Assembly (NCBI GenBank): GCA_016704275.1
Contig: JADJAK010000001.1
Location: 248,001-312,000 of the forward strand
Direction of reading: 5' to 3'
DNA: 64,000 nt
Source: Gemmatimonadota bacterium
Lineage (GTDB): Bacteria > Gemmatimonadota > Gemmatimonadetes > Gemmatimonadales > GWC2-71-9
Of this stretch, positions 50,910 to 59,166 are shown piece by piece. Position numbers and translations under genes: made by a program. The notes below the pieces were generated by a model. The model was not told where the DNA came from. It was given only the letters and a program-made list of their open reading frames with translations, and did not search any database. Each line of letters opens with the position of its first letter. Position 1 is the stretch's first letter.

Positions 50910-51406
50910 ACCTCGATCTGCGGCAGGTGGCGATCAACATGTGTCGCCGCGAGCAGGAACCACTGGCCGATGTCGAGCGGGCCGAGGATCGGGTGTGTCA
51001 TGTGATGGGCGTCCCATGGCACGTCGAGCGTGCGCGCCAGGTTGATCGTCGTGATGCGGCGCTCGCGAAAGAGCACCAGCGCCTCGTGGACCGAGTGGAA
51101 GCGACCAGTGGGTGCGACGACATCCGGTGCAACCAGGGCGCGTGTCACGGTACCGGCACCGGCGATGACGCTGTCCATCTGACGGGTGCGCAGGTCGGTC
51201 GCCGCCGCGCCGCTGGCGGCCGTCACCGACTTGTGGATCCCGCGCTCGACCACGACGAGATGCTCCAAGGTATCCATCGGCGACCACCGCTCCGGCGTCG
51301 GGCGAACGGTTGCCTTGGCCTCGTCGAGCCGGGACACCACCCGCTCCAGGTGACGGAGGCTGGCCTCCAGGGCGGCCACCACGGCGGTGCGATCCATCGG
51401 GTCCAC
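50906..51406 (-). CDS. DinB family protein
   Basis: 166-residue four-helix-bundle protein. The likely metal ligands are HLVVVERGIH (about 49-58) and ATHVDRHLPQ (near 158). DinB-like proteins include bacillithiol or mycothiol-dependent transferases and YfiT-like hydrolases. GTG 51406 has AAGGAG 7 bases upstream, better than ATG 51397. It is divergent from the next gene across 64 bases. Confidence 0.8.
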   Translation of the reverse strand: MDPMDRTAVVAALEASLRHLERVVSRLDEAKATVRPTPERWSPMDTLEHLVVVERGIHKSVTAASGAAATDLRTRQMDSVIAGAGTVTRALVAPDVVAPTGRFHSVHEALVLFRERRITTINLARTLDVPWDAHHMTHPILGPLDIGQWFLLAATHVDRHLPQIEV

Positions 51407-51470
51407 GGCACGACTCCTTGATTCTGGTCTGACGGAATCTAGTTGCTGACGACGGGTGTAGCTTTCCGAG

Positions 51471-51890
51471 ATGTCCGACATCACACCGAACGAGCCGGCC
51501 GATTTCCGCGCGATTGGCCGCAGCCTGACCGACACGCTTGCGAAGGGATGGGAGAAGGGTCGGATCGACCTGATCATGACCGTCTTCAACGACGAGGCGG
51601 TCTTCGTCGAAACCCCCTTTTCCCAACCGCTCAGGGGTGTGGTCGCCATTCGGCAGTGGATGAGCGACATCCCCTACGCCCAATCCGAGACCACCTTTCA
51701 GACCGGCGAGATCTATACCGCCGGACCGTGGTTTTCGACCGAGTTCACCCTGCGCTTCCGCCGTCGCAAGACCGGCCAGTGGGTCGAGGCGCGCGGCGCC
51801 TTCTTCGCCGAGACGGACGGGGAATTGATCACCGAGCTGCGGATGTTCTGGCACCGGTGGAATGGTGGGCAGGAGACGTCGCTGCCGTAG
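51471..51890 (+). CDS. SnoaL/NTF2-like protein
   Basis: 139-residue protein of the NTF2/SnoaL fold. WEKGRIDLIMTVFNDEAVFV (about 27-46), a helix then TPFSQPLRGVVAIRQWMSD and later strands ITELRMFWHRW match this superfamily. No catalytic pair is certain. Function unknown. Single gene. Confidence 0.75.
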   Translation: MSDITPNEPADFRAIGRSLTDTLAKGWEKGRIDLIMTVFNDEAVFVETPFSQPLRGVVAIRQWMSDIPYAQSETTFQTGEIYTAGPWFSTEFTLRFRRRKTGQWVEARGAFFAETDGELITELRMFWHRWNGGQETSLP

Positions 51891-52050
51891 CAGGCGTCCC
51901 GAGTTCCGGCGAGCTGTCCCGGGAAACGGACACTCGCCCCAGTCCAATTCTCCTAAGTTGTTGTCTCACAACGAGCTGGCTGTGGCACGGATCTGGTAAG
52001 GTATGGGCAGGGTCCAGTTGGTTACTGCTCGCCGTTTGTCAGGAGGTCCC

Positions 52051-53712
52051 ATGCTTGCGCTCTTCGCTGTCGCCGCCCTCATCGCTCCTCCGGGAAGTCT
52101 CCCGGTCGTGGCCGCGCCGACGGTTTCCGTTGCCCCCTCACTCCAGGCACCACTTCGCATCACGCTCAACAACGGCGGGGATTTCACCCCCGGCGATCGC
52201 GTGCGGGTGCAGGTCGAGTCCGCCGAAGACGGCTACCTGATCGTCTTCCGAGTGGACGGCGACGGCCGGGTGCGGGTCCTCTTCCCGATCGATCCCGATC
52301 TTGATCCCTTCATCCGCGGTGGCCGGCGCTACGAGCTCCGCGGCCGCGCCGAGCGGGAGACCTTCCTCGCCGATGATCGCACCGGCAACGGTTTGGTCTA
52401 TGCGGCGCTGGCGCAGGAGCCGTTCGACTTCCGCCGCTACGCCAGCGACGATCACTGGGACTACAACGCCATTCGCCTGAGCGCCTGGGATGCCGATGCC
52501 GAGCCTGAGCTGACCGACCTGGTCAAGCGGATGGCGGGCAGCGGTCGCTTCACCTACGACGTGCTCGGCTATCGTGTCCACGGCGGGGCCTACATCTCTG
52601 GCGGCGGCGGCATCGTCTCGCCGGCCGGCTACGGTAGCCCGTTCTACGATCCCTACTGGTCCTGCCTCGCCTGCGGCTACGGCGTCCGGCAGAGTGGCGT
52701 GAACATCCGGGTCGGGATCGGCGGCGGCTGGGACCTCTACGATCCTTGGGGCCGGTACGACCCCTGGTACTACGATCCCTATCGGTACAGCCGCTACGGA
52801 TACGGCTATGGCTACGGCTATGGCGGTTACTACGATCCGTGGGATTGGCGCTACCCGGGGCAGTATCGGCCGATCACGGTGATCAACTTGCCGCGGCCGC
52901 AGATCCCGAACACGGCCTACGGCTACCGGGCGCGCCCGCGTGGAACGGAGGCTGGTGGATTGGCGCCGGACCTGACGCGGGTCGTCCGCGGCAACACTCG
53001 CCCCGACGCAACGCCGCCCTCGAACGGGGGTCGGGCCCGGGGCCGCGACGACCAGCCGACGCGCGTGACTCCGCGGCCGAACGAGCCGCAGCGCCAGGAT
53101 CGGACTCAGGGGAGCACGGGGTCGCAGCCGGATCGCGGCACCTCGCGCCCGCCGGCAAGCAGTCCTCCGGCGAGCAGCCCTCCGCCGGCCTCGTCTGGCG
53201 GGACTCGGGCTCGCCCCCGCCCAGGTGGCGGGGATGAGCTGGTCACGGCGCCGACGCAGTCGATGGCGCCGCAGATGGATCGTCGTGGCGACGTGCGGCC
53301 GGTCGTGGCGCCGGTGGTTGAACAGAGCCGCCGCGCCTCGGAGGAGCCGACGCCGGTCTTCCGCGAGCCGTTCCGCGCGCGACCCGATGTGAATGCGAGC
53401 CGGGGCGAGGCGTCCCGCGCCGAGCCGCAGCGGACTGAGCCGAGCCGCAGTCAGCCGGTGTATCGTGAGCCGCCCCGCGCCGAGCCTTCTCGCTCGGAGC
53501 CGGCGCGGGCAGAGCGGTCTCGCGCGGAGCCTTCTCGCGCAGAGCCGCAGCGGGTGGAGCGTCAGGCGCCGCCCCAGCGCGCCGAGCCGCAGCGGGTGGA
53601 GCGGCAGGCGCCCCCGCGGAGTGAACCAGTGAGTCGCGCGGCACCGCCGTCGTCACCCCCGCCGGCGGCTCCGCCGGCCTCGACCTCGGGTCGGTCTCGC
53701 CCCAGGCCGTAG
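52051..53712 (+). CDS. DUF4384-type protein with repetitive Pro/Arg/Glu tail
   Basis: 553-residue exported protein. Signal peptide about 1-28. The beta domain (about 35-160), with RVRVQVESAEDGYLIVFRVD and VLFPIDPDLDPFIRGG, resembles DUF4384. Next comes a Tyr/Gly/Asp-rich segment (about 195-285, YGYGYGYGYGGYYDPWDWRY). The last 260 residues are low-complexity: Pro/Arg-rich, then repeats of AEPSR and AEPQRVERQAPP, with an exact two-copy repeat near the end. The tail could bind negatively charged cell-wall polymers. ATG 52051 has AGGAGG 5 bases upstream. No neighbour suggests a partner. Confidence 0.75.
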   Translation: MLALFAVAALIAPPGSLPVVAAPTVSVAPSLQAPLRITLNNGGDFTPGDRVRVQVESAEDGYLIVFRVDGDGRVRVLFPIDPDLDPFIRGGRRYELRGRAERETFLADDRTGNGLVYAALAQEPFDFRRYASDDHWDYNAIRLSAWDADAEPELTDLVKRMAGSGRFTYDVLGYRVHGGAYISGGGGIVSPAGYGSPFYDPYWSCLACGYGVRQSGVNIRVGIGGGWDLYDPWGRYDPWYYDPYRYSRYGYGYGYGYGGYYDPWDWRYPGQYRPITVINLPRPQIPNTAYGYRARPRGTEAGGLAPDLTRVVRGNTRPDATPPSNGGRARGRDDQPTRVTPRPNEPQRQDRTQGSTGSQPDRGTSRPPASSPPASSPPPASSGGTRARPRPGGGDELVTAPTQSMAPQMDRRGDVRPVVAPVVEQSRRASEEPTPVFREPFRARPDVNASRGEASRAEPQRTEPSRSQPVYREPPRAEPSRSEPARAERSRAEPSRAEPQRVERQAPPQRAEPQRVERQAPPRSEPVSRAAPPSSPPPAAPPASTSGRSRPRP

Positions 53713-53736
53713 CGAGTTGCCGCTCGTGAAAACAAT

Positions 53737-53771
53737 CAACCTCGGGTCGCCGTGCTGGCTGCCCGAGGTTG
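53737..53771. terminator. Hairpin terminator between convergent genes
   Basis: caacctcggg (53737-53746) pairs with cccgaggttg (53762-53771), a perfect 10-base stem with a 15-base loop. It lies 25 bases past the DUF4384 gene stop. Confidence 0.7.
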
Positions 53772-53799
53772 CTTCGTTCTGTCCGTCGCCCGCTTCAGC

Positions 53800-54258
53800 T
53801 CAACTGTGCGCGCGGGCGTAGGCGAGGCCCCACTCCATCAGCTCGGCGCTGCGCAGCCCGACGGCCATCGCCGCATCGATGGCTGCCTGCTCGTCCATCC
53901 CCTTGTCGATGATGAAGTAGGGAATCAGCGCGCCACCGACGCGGTTGGCCGAGGCGCAGTGGAGGATCGTCGGCGTGTCGGCATGGGCACGGACGGCGGC
54001 CAGGATGCGCTCGAGGAGTTCCGTGCTCAGCGCCCCGGAGTTGACCGGGATGTTGATGTACTCGATCCCCAGGTCGGCGAGGGTCGCGGCTTCATCGAAG
54101 GGACGCGGCTCCATCGGATCGCGCAGGTCGATGACGGCGGTGACACCGGAGGCCTTGGCGGCGGCGAAGTGTTCGGCGGAGGGCTGACCGGCCGTCGCCA
54201 ACCAGGGGAGGGGCAGGGCGGCGTTGGTGGCACCCTGGATTGATTCCAGCATCGACAT
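53800..54258 (-). CDS. DUF442/dual-specificity phosphatase-like protein
   Basis: 152-residue protein. SGVTAVIDLRDPME (about 36-49) and HCASANRVGG (about 98-107) are the phosphatase-like loop, with a CxxxxR spacing seen in the DUF442/BLH family rather than the CX5R of classical phosphatases. It may be a phosphatase or sulfur transferase. ATG 54258 begins the conserved fold. Single gene. Confidence 0.78.
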   Translation of the reverse strand: MSMLESIQGATNAALPLPWLATAGQPSAEHFAAAKASGVTAVIDLRDPMEPRPFDEAATLADLGIEYINIPVNSGALSTELLERILAAVRAHADTPTILHCASANRVGGALIPYFIIDKGMDEQAAIDAAMAVGLRSAELMEWGLAYARAHS

Positions 54259-54350
54259 CGGTCTCGCTCCATCTTCAGGGGAGTCGAAGGTGCCCGGGAA
54301 TATACCAAGCCGTCGGGGCGCCCCCGGGCTCGGTGGCGCTAGATTTCGGC

Positions 54351-55289
54351 ATGTCCGCGATCACCGTCGCCCTGGCTCAGTTTCGCCCCACGAAGGGCGC
54401 CCCCGGTCCCAACCTCGACCGGATCGAGGCGCTCTTTCGCACGCTGGCGACCTCCCCGGAGCCGCCCAGCGTCCTGATCCTCCCCGAGGGGACGCTCACC
54501 GGGTACTTCCTTGAGGGGGGCGTCCACGAGCACGCCCTGACGGCCGACGTCCTGTTCACGATGCTGCAGGAACGGCACGCACGCTCCGGCGCCCCCCCGA
54601 TGGAGGTCTGCCTCGGCTTCTACGAGCGCGGCATTGATCGGCTCTACAACTCGGCGATCTGGGCCGCCCTCGGTGGTGACGACGCCGGCATTCGTCACGT
54701 CCATCGCAAGATCTTCCTCCCGACGTACGGCGTGTTCGACGAGGAGCGCTTCCTCGACGCGGGGCGCGATGTGCAGGCATTCGAGGCGCGCATCGGCCGG
54801 GTGGCGATGCTGGTCTGCGAGGATGCCTGGCACTCCATCACGCCGACCATCGCGGCAGTCGATGGCGCGCAGTTCCTCGCCATCGTGGCGGCGAGCCCGG
54901 CGCGCGGCCTCGAACCCGATCCGGTGCACCCGGGCACGCCCAGTTCGATGGGGCGGTGGGAGCGGCTGGCGCGCGACATCGCCGGCGAGCACGGGATCTA
55001 CGTGGCGCTGGCGCAGCTGGTCGGCTTCGAGGGCGGGAAGGCGTTTCCGGGCGGATCGCTGCTGACGGCGCCAAGCGGCGACGTGCTGGTGCGCGCGCCG
55101 CTCTTCGAGGATGCCACGATCCAGGTGACGCTTCCGCTCGACGAGATTGCGCGGGTGCGTTCCGGCGCACCGCTCCTGGCTGACCTGGAAGCACGTTTGC
55201 CGCACCTGATCGAGTCGCTGCAGCGGGCACGTGGTCGCGGCGGCGAGGGCTTCGTCCGCACGGCACCCTCGAGATCGACCCGGTCCTGA
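54351..55289 (+). CDS. Nitrilase-family amidase, partner of NAD synthetase
   Basis: 312-residue carbon-nitrogen hydrolase. The Glu-Lys-Cys triad is in LPEGTLTGYF (Glu about 45), HRKIFLPTYGVFDE and VCEDAWHSI. It probably releases ammonia from glutamine for the NAD synthetase encoded next, so a split version of the fused glutamine-dependent enzyme. The gene overlaps the synthetase as CTGA. ATG 54351 begins at MSAITVALAQF. Confidence 0.87.
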   Translation: MSAITVALAQFRPTKGAPGPNLDRIEALFRTLATSPEPPSVLILPEGTLTGYFLEGGVHEHALTADVLFTMLQERHARSGAPPMEVCLGFYERGIDRLYNSAIWAALGGDDAGIRHVHRKIFLPTYGVFDEERFLDAGRDVQAFEARIGRVAMLVCEDAWHSITPTIAAVDGAQFLAIVAASPARGLEPDPVHPGTPSSMGRWERLARDIAGEHGIYVALAQLVGFEGGKAFPGGSLLTAPSGDVLVRAPLFEDATIQVTLPLDEIARVRSGAPLLADLEARLPHLIESLQRARGRGGEGFVRTAPSRSTRS

Positions 55290-56077
55290 CCACCACGTGG
55301 CTGGTCGAGTTCCTTCGGGATGAAGTCCAGCGGCGGCGAGGCTTTGCCAAGGTGGTGCTCGGCCTCTCGGGTGGCGTCGATTCGGCGGTGGTGGCATACC
55401 TCGCCGCCGCGGCCTTCGGGCCGGAACAGGTCACGGCCGTCCGGATGCCGTATCGGACCTCGAGCAGCGAATCGCTCGACCATGCGCGTCTGGTGGTCGA
55501 CGCCCTCGGCATCCGCGAGCAGACCATCGACATCTCCGCGGCCGTGGATGGCTACGCCGCCGCGAGCGGCGACACGCCGACCGCCGCGCGCCTCGGCAAC
55601 GTGATGGCGCGGACGCGAATGCTGGCGCTGTTCGATCGCTCGGCCGCGCTGAACGCGTTGCCGCTGGGCACCGGCAACAAGAGCGAACGCCTGCTCGGCT
55701 ACTTCACCTGGCATGCCGACGACGCGCCACCGGTGAACCCCATCGGCGACCTCTTCAAGTCGCAGGTCTGGGCGCTCGCTCGTCACCTTGGCGTGCCCGA
55801 CGCGATCGTGAACAAGCCGGCCTCGGCGGACTTGATTGTCGGGCAGACCGACGAGGCCGACTTCGGCATCCGCTACGATCGCGCGGATGGCATCCTCGAC
55901 CTGCTCCTGCATGGCCACCTCGATGCCACGGTCGCCGCCGCCGGATATTCCCTCGAGGAGATCGCGCTGGTGCGCAAGCGGCTCGACGCGACCCACTGGA
56001 AGCGCAAGCTGCCGAGCGTGGCGATGCTGAGCCAGACGGCGATTGGGGAGTACTACCTGCGTCCTGTAGACTACTGA
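55286..56077 (+). CDS. nadE: NAD+ synthetase, CTG start
   Basis: 263-residue ATP-pyrophosphatase. The P-loop GLSGGVDSAVVAYL is at about residues 25-38, LGTGNKSERLLGYFT at about 130-144 and KPASADLIVGQTDEADFG further on. It turns nicotinate adenine dinucleotide into NAD. The frame is open but has no ATG, GTG or TTG before GTG 55352, which would remove the conserved helix TTTWLVEFLRDEVQRRRGF. CTG 55286 overlaps the amidase stop as CTGA and gives the normal N-terminus. A frameshifted fusion with the amidase is an alternative. A heptamer repeat begins 2 bases after the stop. Confidence 0.86.
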   Translation: MTTTWLVEFLRDEVQRRRGFAKVVLGLSGGVDSAVVAYLAAAAFGPEQVTAVRMPYRTSSSESLDHARLVVDALGIREQTIDISAAVDGYAAASGDTPTAARLGNVMARTRMLALFDRSAALNALPLGTGNKSERLLGYFTWHADDAPPVNPIGDLFKSQVWALARHLGVPDAIVNKPASADLIVGQTDEADFGIRYDRADGILDLLLHGHLDATVAAAGYSLEEIALVRKRLDATHWKRKLPSVAMLSQTAIGEYYLRPVDY

Positions 56078-56078
56078 C

Positions 56079-56112
56079 ATCGATCATCGATGATCGATGA
56101 TCGATCATCGAT
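56079..56112. repeat. Heptamer repeat, atcgatg family
   Basis: Units atcgatc-atcgatg-atcgatg-atcgatc-atcgat make two overlapping perfect 20-base palindromes (56079-56098 and 56093-56112). The array starts 2 bases after the nadE stop at 56077. The same family is at 25247-25284. Confidence 0.88.
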
Positions 56113-56131
56113 TGCCACGAGGACCAGACCC

Positions 56132-56599
56132 GTGAGTATTCCTGACTTTCGACCCATGTCCCACTCCCGCGGCGAGATCTCGACGCTGGTGATGCCGCAC
56201 ATGGCCAACATCCTCGGCGATCTCTTCGGCGGGAACCTGATGGCGATGGTCGATCAGGCGGCGGCGATTGCCGCGATCCGGCATGCGGGTGGTGCGGCGG
56301 TGACGGCGTCGATCCACCGTGTCGACTTCCGCGAACGGATCCCGATGGGGTCACTGGTGACCTGCCATGCCACGGTGGATTTCGTCGGCAACTCGTCGAT
56401 GGACATCACGGTCGAGGTGTTTTCAGAGAAGCCGAGCACCGGCGAGAAGCGCAACACGCACACGGCGCACGTGGTCTTTGTGGCGATCGATGATTACGGC
56501 CGGCCGAAGCGGGTGCCGCGGCTCGTCGCCGAAAGCCCGGAAGAGCAGGCGCGCTACGCGGCGGCCGACGCGTACCGCCGGGAACACGGCACCAAGTGA
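56132..56599 (+). CDS. Acyl-CoA thioesterase, YciA-like hotdog fold
   Basis: 155-residue hotdog-fold protein. MPHMANILGDLFGGNLMAMV (about 21-40) carries the catalytic Asp and the HxxxN start, followed by ITVEVFSEKPSTGEKRNTHT and FVAID. It splits acyl-CoAs. GTG 56132 has GAGG 9 bases before it; an in-frame ATG at 56156 is possible. It overlaps the patatin gene as GTGA. Confidence 0.84.
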   Translation: MSIPDFRPMSHSRGEISTLVMPHMANILGDLFGGNLMAMVDQAAAIAAIRHAGGAAVTASIHRVDFRERIPMGSLVTCHATVDFVGNSSMDITVEVFSEKPSTGEKRNTHTAHVVFVAIDDYGRPKRVPRLVAESPEEQARYAAADAYRREHGTK

Positions 56600-57420
56600 G
56601 TCGGCGCCGTGCAGTGGTGGTGCTGAGCGGCGGCGGCGCCAAGGGCGCGGCGCACATCGGCGCGGCTCGTGCCCTGGCGGAGCACGACATCGAGGTGGTG
56701 CACTGGATCGGGACCTCGATGGGCGCCGTGATCGCGGCCGCGCTCGCGTCGGGGACACCGCACCAGGTGATCCTCGAGCGCTTCCTGGCCGTCAAGCGCG
56801 AGGACGTCCTCGCCCCGGACCGTGTGGCGCTCTTCCGCGGCATCTGGGCCAAGGCGCTGCTCAAGCCGGAGCCGTTCCGTCGGGCGATCGCCGAGTTCAT
56901 GCCGGTGCAGACGTTCGCGGAGCTGGTGACGCCGTGCACGATCACCGCGGTCGACGTGGTCACCGGCAAGGAAGTGGCATTCGGCACCGGCGGGATCGAC
57001 GCGCCGCTCGTCGATGCCGTGGTGGCGTCGTGTGCGCTGCCGCCGTGGTTTCCGCCCGCGATGGTGCACGGCCGCGGCTACTACGATGGCGGCCTGCGGG
57101 CGGTGATGCCGTTGCCGTTTGCCGCGGGGATCGAATGCGACCTCGTGGTGGCCATTCATACCGGTCCGGGCTTCGACGAACAGGGCGAGGTGGTCTCCGT
57201 GCCGCCGCCGTTCGTGGCGGCGACCGATACTGCCATTGGCTGGCTGATGGCGAGCAACACCGAGTTGATGCGCGACCAGTGGCTCGCGACCCCGGGCGCA
57301 CCCCCGCTGGTCTGGGTGCGGCCGACGTCGGACCGGGGGGCCACCTTCGCGATGGAGCGAATCCCGAAGTACGCCGAGCTCGGGTATGTGACGACCACGC
57401 AGGCGCTCGACGCGCTGTGA
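56596..57420 (+). CDS. Patatin-like phospholipase
   Basis: 274-residue lipase-like protein. The oxyanion loop SGGGAKGAAHIG (about 11-22), serine GTSMGAV (about 39-45) and YYDGGLRAVMP (about 159-169) with catalytic Asp are complete. It hydrolyses phospholipids or glycerides. GTG 56596 overlaps the thioesterase (GTGA), so lipid or acyl-CoA turnover may be shared. Confidence 0.88.
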   Translation: MSRRRAVVVLSGGGAKGAAHIGAARALAEHDIEVVHWIGTSMGAVIAAALASGTPHQVILERFLAVKREDVLAPDRVALFRGIWAKALLKPEPFRRAIAEFMPVQTFAELVTPCTITAVDVVTGKEVAFGTGGIDAPLVDAVVASCALPPWFPPAMVHGRGYYDGGLRAVMPLPFAAGIECDLVVAIHTGPGFDEQGEVVSVPPPFVAATDTAIGWLMASNTELMRDQWLATPGAPPLVWVRPTSDRGATFAMERIPKYAELGYVTTTQALDAL

Positions 57421-57469
57421 GCAGGTACGAAGTTCACGCAGGCTCCCCCTACTGGCTGATGGAGTTGCA

Positions 57470-57928
57470 ATGACCGGATTCTGGCGCCTGGCGCATTTCG
57501 TGTCGTTCGTGATGTGGATCGGCGGGGCGATGGGGGTAATGGTGGCCGGCGCCGTGATGAAGCGGCTCGAGCGGTCGCTCTGGGGCGGTGTGGCCGATGT
57601 GCAGGCGGGGATCTACCGCTACCTCATCGGCCCCGGCTCGATCATCGCCGTGGTGTCAGGGCTGATTCTCACGTTGCGGATGTACAACGGCATGTCGGTC
57701 CAGGTCGGTCCTTGGCTCGGGATGATGCAGGGCTTCGGGCTGCTCGGCGCGCTGGTGACCCTGCTCGGTGCGATGCCGGCGGCCGCCAAGCTCACGCGAC
57801 TCGAGGCCGTCGGCGAGACGGCACCCGCGTTTGATGCCGCGCGGAAGCGGATGGTCCTCGCCGGCATGATCGGCGGTACGATGTCGGCGTTGGCGCTGAT
57901 CGCGGGCGCGCTCTACAAGCTCGGATGA
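57470..57928 (+). CDS. Four-helix membrane protein (DUF2269-like)
   Basis: 152-residue membrane protein with four helices (about 7-27, 50-70, 80-100, 128-148). RLAHFVSFVMWIGGAMGVMV and GPGSIIAVVSGLILTL resemble DUF2269 or copper-resistance-D-like proteins. Function unknown. GGAG lies 7 bases before ATG 57470. It overlaps the aminotransferase by 4 bases (ATGA). Confidence 0.7.
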   Translation: MTGFWRLAHFVSFVMWIGGAMGVMVAGAVMKRLERSLWGGVADVQAGIYRYLIGPGSIIAVVSGLILTLRMYNGMSVQVGPWLGMMQGFGLLGALVTLLGAMPAAAKLTRLEAVGETAPAFDAARKRMVLAGMIGGTMSALALIAGALYKLG

Positions 57929-59166
57929 CGATCACCCGGCGCGACCTGCTGGCGCTCGCCACGGCGATGCCCGCCTTTGGCGGGCTCGCGCAGGCGCGCC
58001 TGCCGCGCCGTTCACATCGCGCGTTGCCGCACGATGCCGCACCGGATGACGAGGCGGCGTGGGAGCGGATCGGCCAGGAGTTCGTGATCGAGGGGACGCA
58101 CCTCAACACCGGCACGATCGGCTCGTCGCCGCTGCCGGTCATCGAGGCAACCATCCACCATCTCCGCGCCTTCGAGCGGATGATCGGGCAGGAGGCGGTC
58201 GATGGTGTCGCCCTGCACGCCGAGCTCGAGGCCTTTCTTGGGGCGTGGCCGGGGTCGGTGGCGATCGTGCGCAACACCACCGAGGCGATGAGCATCGTTG
58301 CGGCCGGCATCGACCTGCAGCCGGGCGACGAAGTCGTCTCGACGACGCACGAGCACATCGGCGGGCGCTGTTGCTGGGAACTGCTCGCGAAGCGACGGGG
58401 TGTGACCTACAAGACGTTCACGCCGCCACTCAATCCTATGAGCGAGGCGGAGCTGGCGGCGGCGTGGATGGCGCAGGTAACGCCGCGCACCAGAGTATTT
58501 TCCATCTCGCACGTGCTCTTCTCCACCGGCATGATCCAGCCGGTGCGGGCGCTGGTGCGGATGGCGCGTGACCGGGGCATCATCACGGTGATCGACGGGG
58601 CGCACCCGCCTGGCTTGCTCGAGCTCAACCTGCGCGACCTCGACGCGGACTTCTACGCGTCGTCGCCGCACAAGTGGCTGCTGGCGCCGAAGGGGACCGG
58701 GCTGCTGATTGTCCGTCCGGATCGGATGGAGTCGACGTGGCCGTTGGTCGGCTCCGGCGACTGGGCCGCCACCGACATCAAGCGCTTCGAGCATGTCGGG
58801 ACGAGCAACGATTCGCTGCTGGCCGGACTTCGCGCCGCGGTGCAGTTTCAGCAGGCGATCGGCCGGCGGGCAGTCGAGCTCCGCGCGCGCGGGCTCGCGA
58901 CGCAGTTGCACACGATGCTCGCCAAGCTGCCGCGGGTCGAGATCGTGTCACCGACGCGACCGGAGTTCCGGGCCGGGATGGTGGCGTTTCGGATGGCGGG
59001 GACGACCGCGCAGGCGTTGCAGGGGTATCTGGGCGCGCAGCGGATCAGGACACGACGGATCGCCGAGGCGAACCTCGAGTATCTCCGGTTGAGCACCCAC
59101 ATCTACACCTTCCCGCGCGACCTCGAGCGGACGGTGGCCTTGCTCAAGGATGCGCCGCGCGGCTGA
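57925..59166 (+). CDS. Class V aminotransferase-like protein, possible Tat export
   Basis: 413-residue PLP enzyme resembling isopenicillin N epimerase/cysteine desulfurase fold proteins. RRDLLALATAMPAFGGLAQA (about 5-24) looks like a twin-arginine signal. RNTTEAMSIVAAGIDLQPGD (about 115-134), FSISHVLFSTG and the PLP lysine in SSPHKWLLAPKGTGLL (about 250-265) are intact. Substrate unknown. ATG 57925 overlaps the previous gene (ATGA). Its 3' end overlaps the convergent mutY by 64 bases. Confidence 0.8.
   Translation: MTITRRDLLALATAMPAFGGLAQARLPRRSHRALPHDAAPDDEAAWERIGQEFVIEGTHLNTGTIGSSPLPVIEATIHHLRAFERMIGQEAVDGVALHAELEAFLGAWPGSVAIVRNTTEAMSIVAAGIDLQPGDEVVSTTHEHIGGRCCWELLAKRRGVTYKTFTPPLNPMSEAELAAAWMAQVTPRTRVFSISHVLFSTGMIQPVRALVRMARDRGIITVIDGAHPPGLLELNLRDLDADFYASSPHKWLLAPKGTGLLIVRPDRMESTWPLVGSGDWAATDIKRFEHVGTSNDSLLAGLRAAVQFQQAIGRRAVELRARGLATQLHTMLAKLPRVEIVSPTRPEFRAGMVAFRMAGTTAQALQGYLGAQRIRTRRIAEANLEYLRLSTHIYTFPRDLERTVALLKDAPRG

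Noticed and set aside
55184..55352. A true frameshift breaking a fused amidase-NAD synthetase
   Set aside because: The CTGA overlap gives both proteins normal ends, and the same junction type occurs at 29131. The option is still listed as the alternative.
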